Below, in pieces: positions 56,635-57,941 of a DNA stretch of 57,941 nt (position 1 is the first letter of the stretch; every line of letters starts with the position of its first letter). A program made the position numbers and the translations under genes. The stretch is from Alloalcanivorax mobilis (lineage in GTDB: Bacteria; Pseudomonadota; Gammaproteobacteria; Pseudomonadales; Alcanivoracaceae): the NCBI RefSeq assembly GCF_002864685.1, contig NZ_NMQZ01000039.1:1-57941 (forward strand). Reading direction: 5' to 3'. The notes under the pieces were generated by a model. The model ran no database searches. It saw nothing but the letters and a program-made list of their open reading frames with translations, and had not been told where the DNA came from.

Positions 56635-57941
56635 ATGAGCAACGCAGACGTGATTACGTTGCCCAAGCTTTTGTCCAAGGTTCCCGAAGTGATTGGTAAT
56701 CTGCCCGGCCTGATCAAAGGCTCGAAGATGAGCAAGATCACCGACACCTCGAAGCCACTGGGCCTGGGCGTGGAGTTCGAAAATGCCACCCGTGCCAACC
56801 CCAACGGGGTGGCGGTGCTCTACGAAAACACCGAACTGACCTACAAACAGTTCAACGCCTGGGCCAACCGCATCGCCGACTACCTGGCCTCGATCGGCTT
56901 GAAAAAAGGCGACACCGTGGCGCTGAACGTGGAAAACCGGCCCGAGTTGCTGGTCAGCGCCCTGGCCTGCGCCAAGCTGGGCGTGTGCGCCGCCATGCTC
57001 AATACCTCCCAGCGCGGCAAAGTCCTGACCCACAGCTTTAACCTGGTGGCGCCCAAGGCGGCGATCATCGGCGAAGAGTTGGTCGACGCCATCAAAGAAG
57101 TGCGCGACGACCTGGATCTCAAGGACAACTTCTTCTACGTCGCCGACCAGGACACCCTCACCGATCCGGGCAGCGCCCCCGAGGGTTACAAGAACCTGGC
57201 CACCGAGATCAAGGATTGCTCCAGCGAGAACCCGGCCAGCACCGCCCAAACGTTCCTGCGCGACCCGTTGTTCTACATTTATCCGTCCGGCACCACCGGC
57301 CTGCCCAAGGCGGTGGTGTTCAATCACGGCCGCTGGCAAAAGGCCTTCGGCGCCTTCGGCTACTCCGCCGTGCGTCTCAACAAAGACGACCGCCTCTACT
57401 GCACCCTGCCGTTCTACCACGCCACCGGCATGGTGATCTGCTGGGCCTCGGTGATCGCCGGCAACGGCGGCCTGGCCATCGCCCGCCGTTTTTCCGCCAG
57501 CCGGTTCTGGGACGACACCCGCCGCTACAACTGCACCGCCTTCGGCTATGTGGGCGAGCTGTGCCGCTATCTGCATGAGCAGCCGGGCAAAGCCGACGAC
57601 GCCAACAACCCGGTGCACACCATCGTTGGCAACGGTCTGCGCCCGAGCATCTGGAAGCAGTTCAAGGAGCGCTTTGGCATTGAGCGCGTTGTCGAGCTGT
57701 ACGCCTCGTCGGAAGGCAACGTAGCGTTCACCAATGTGTTCAACTTCGACAACACCGTGGGCTTCTCCCCGGTCAGCTACGCGATCGTCAAATACGACAA
57801 GGAAGCGGACCACCCGGTGCGCGACGACAAAGGGTTCATGATCAAAGTGGGCAAAGGCGAATCCGGCCTGATGCTCGGCGAGATCTCCGAGGAAACCCCG
57901 TTCGACGGCTACACCGACCCGGAGAAAACCGAAAAGGCGAT
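56635..57941 (+). CDS. Acyl-CoA synthetase, FATP/very-long-chain type (cut by window end)
   Basis: 435 codons are visible before the window ends; the frame stays open. Starts MSNADVITLPKLLSKVPEVI after GGAGATCCC. The AMP-binding signature is YPSGTTGLPKAVVF at about residue 222; FYHATGMVICWASV and VELYASSEGNVAFTNVF identify the FATP/VLACS class. It activates fatty or isoprenoid acids to CoA esters. In P. aeruginosa atuH encodes a similar enzyme, so it may provide citronellyl-CoA to the operon. It has its own leader, so it may be regulated separately. Confidence 0.88.
   Translation, partial: MSNADVITLPKLLSKVPEVIGNLPGLIKGSKMSKITDTSKPLGLGVEFENATRANPNGVAVLYENTELTYKQFNAWANRIADYLASIGLKKGDTVALNVENRPELLVSALACAKLGVCAAMLNTSQRGKVLTHSFNLVAPKAAIIGEELVDAIKEVRDDLDLKDNFFYVADQDTLTDPGSAPEGYKNLATEIKDCSSENPASTAQTFLRDPLFYIYPSGTTGLPKAVVFNHGRWQKAFGAFGYSAVRLNKDDRLYCTLPFYHATGMVICWASVIAGNGGLAIARRFSASRFWDDTRRYNCTAFGYVGELCRYLHEQPGKADDANNPVHTIVGNGLRPSIWKQFKERFGIERVVELYASSEGNVAFTNVFNFDNTVGFSPVSYAIVKYDKEADHPVRDDKGFMIKVGKGESGLMLGEISEETPFDGYTDPEKTEKA

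Overview
The window looks like a chromosomal segment of a high-GC marine gammaproteobacterium. An Alcanivorax-type hydrocarbon and isoprenoid degrader is my best guess. This rests on three things: a Na+-pumping NADH:quinone oxidoreductase, a gene order matching what I remember of Pseudomonas aeruginosa (nqr-gap-mfd, then MTIP-nagZ-psrA-lexA-topA, then rlmL-rmf-pyrD, then atu), and a full acyclic-terpene (citronellol/geraniol) pathway. No rRNA, CRISPR array, insertion sequence or prophage is visible. There are two tRNA genes.

Layout. 1-340: tandem REP-like palindromes. 341-7715 (minus): nqrA-B-C-D-E-F with the maturation genes apbE and nqrM. 8049-10581 (minus): long-form GAPDH and TesB thioesterase. 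11003-14479 (plus): Mfd. 14625-18100 (minus): a two-gene unit encoding a predicted radical-copper oxidase lipoprotein and an unrecognised two-repeat secreted protein. 18549-23967 (minus): HI0933-type flavoprotein, MTIP, HGPRT, MscS-type channel, NagZ and a YkuD enzyme without an export signal. 24469-28623 (minus): PsrA-like regulator, a DUF6586-like protein and TopA. 28952-31750 (plus): universal stress protein, LexA with its own SOS box, DUF1499 lipoprotein and TatD. 31869-34555 (minus): DUF6482-like protein, glutaredoxin-like protein and RlmKL. 34880-35086 (plus): RMF. 35231-36345: an AT-rich island with an AbiC-like membrane protein. 37154-45258 (minus): PyrD, PepN, YeaC-like, NadK, a CNB-CNB-rhodanese fusion and a coiled-coil/Cys-rich protein. 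45644-46185 (minus): an acidic 35-residue small protein, tRNA-Asp and tRNA-Val. 46311-47107 (minus): a TetR regulator and a small partner. 47455-57941 (plus): atuA-F homologues and an acyl-CoA synthetase cut by the window end.

How the genes work together. ApbE and NqrM are the dedicated flavin and Fe maturation factors for Nqr and sit in its operon. MTIP releases hypoxanthine and the adjacent HGPRT can return it to IMP. NagZ and the cytoplasmic YkuD protein fit peptidoglycan recycling. The atu genes encode a near-complete route from citronellyl-CoA through a biotin-dependent geranyl-CoA carboxylase, under a divergent TetR gene with a palindromic operator candidate.

The most unusual layer is intergenic. 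At least nine gaps carry elements made of two inverted arms, each built of tandem ~7-nt words, around a short GC-rich core. Four of the gaps in the atu operon carry such hairpin elements. Two elements (41.5 kb and 47.2 kb) share a 27-bp arm and the same left flank, but their cores lie in opposite orientation. Other points of interest are the copper-oxidase pair, the AT-rich AbiC-like insertion between rmf and pyrD, a multi-hairpin element at 36.6-36.8 kb, and the small acidic gene. Families were recognised by motif memory only; no database search was possible.
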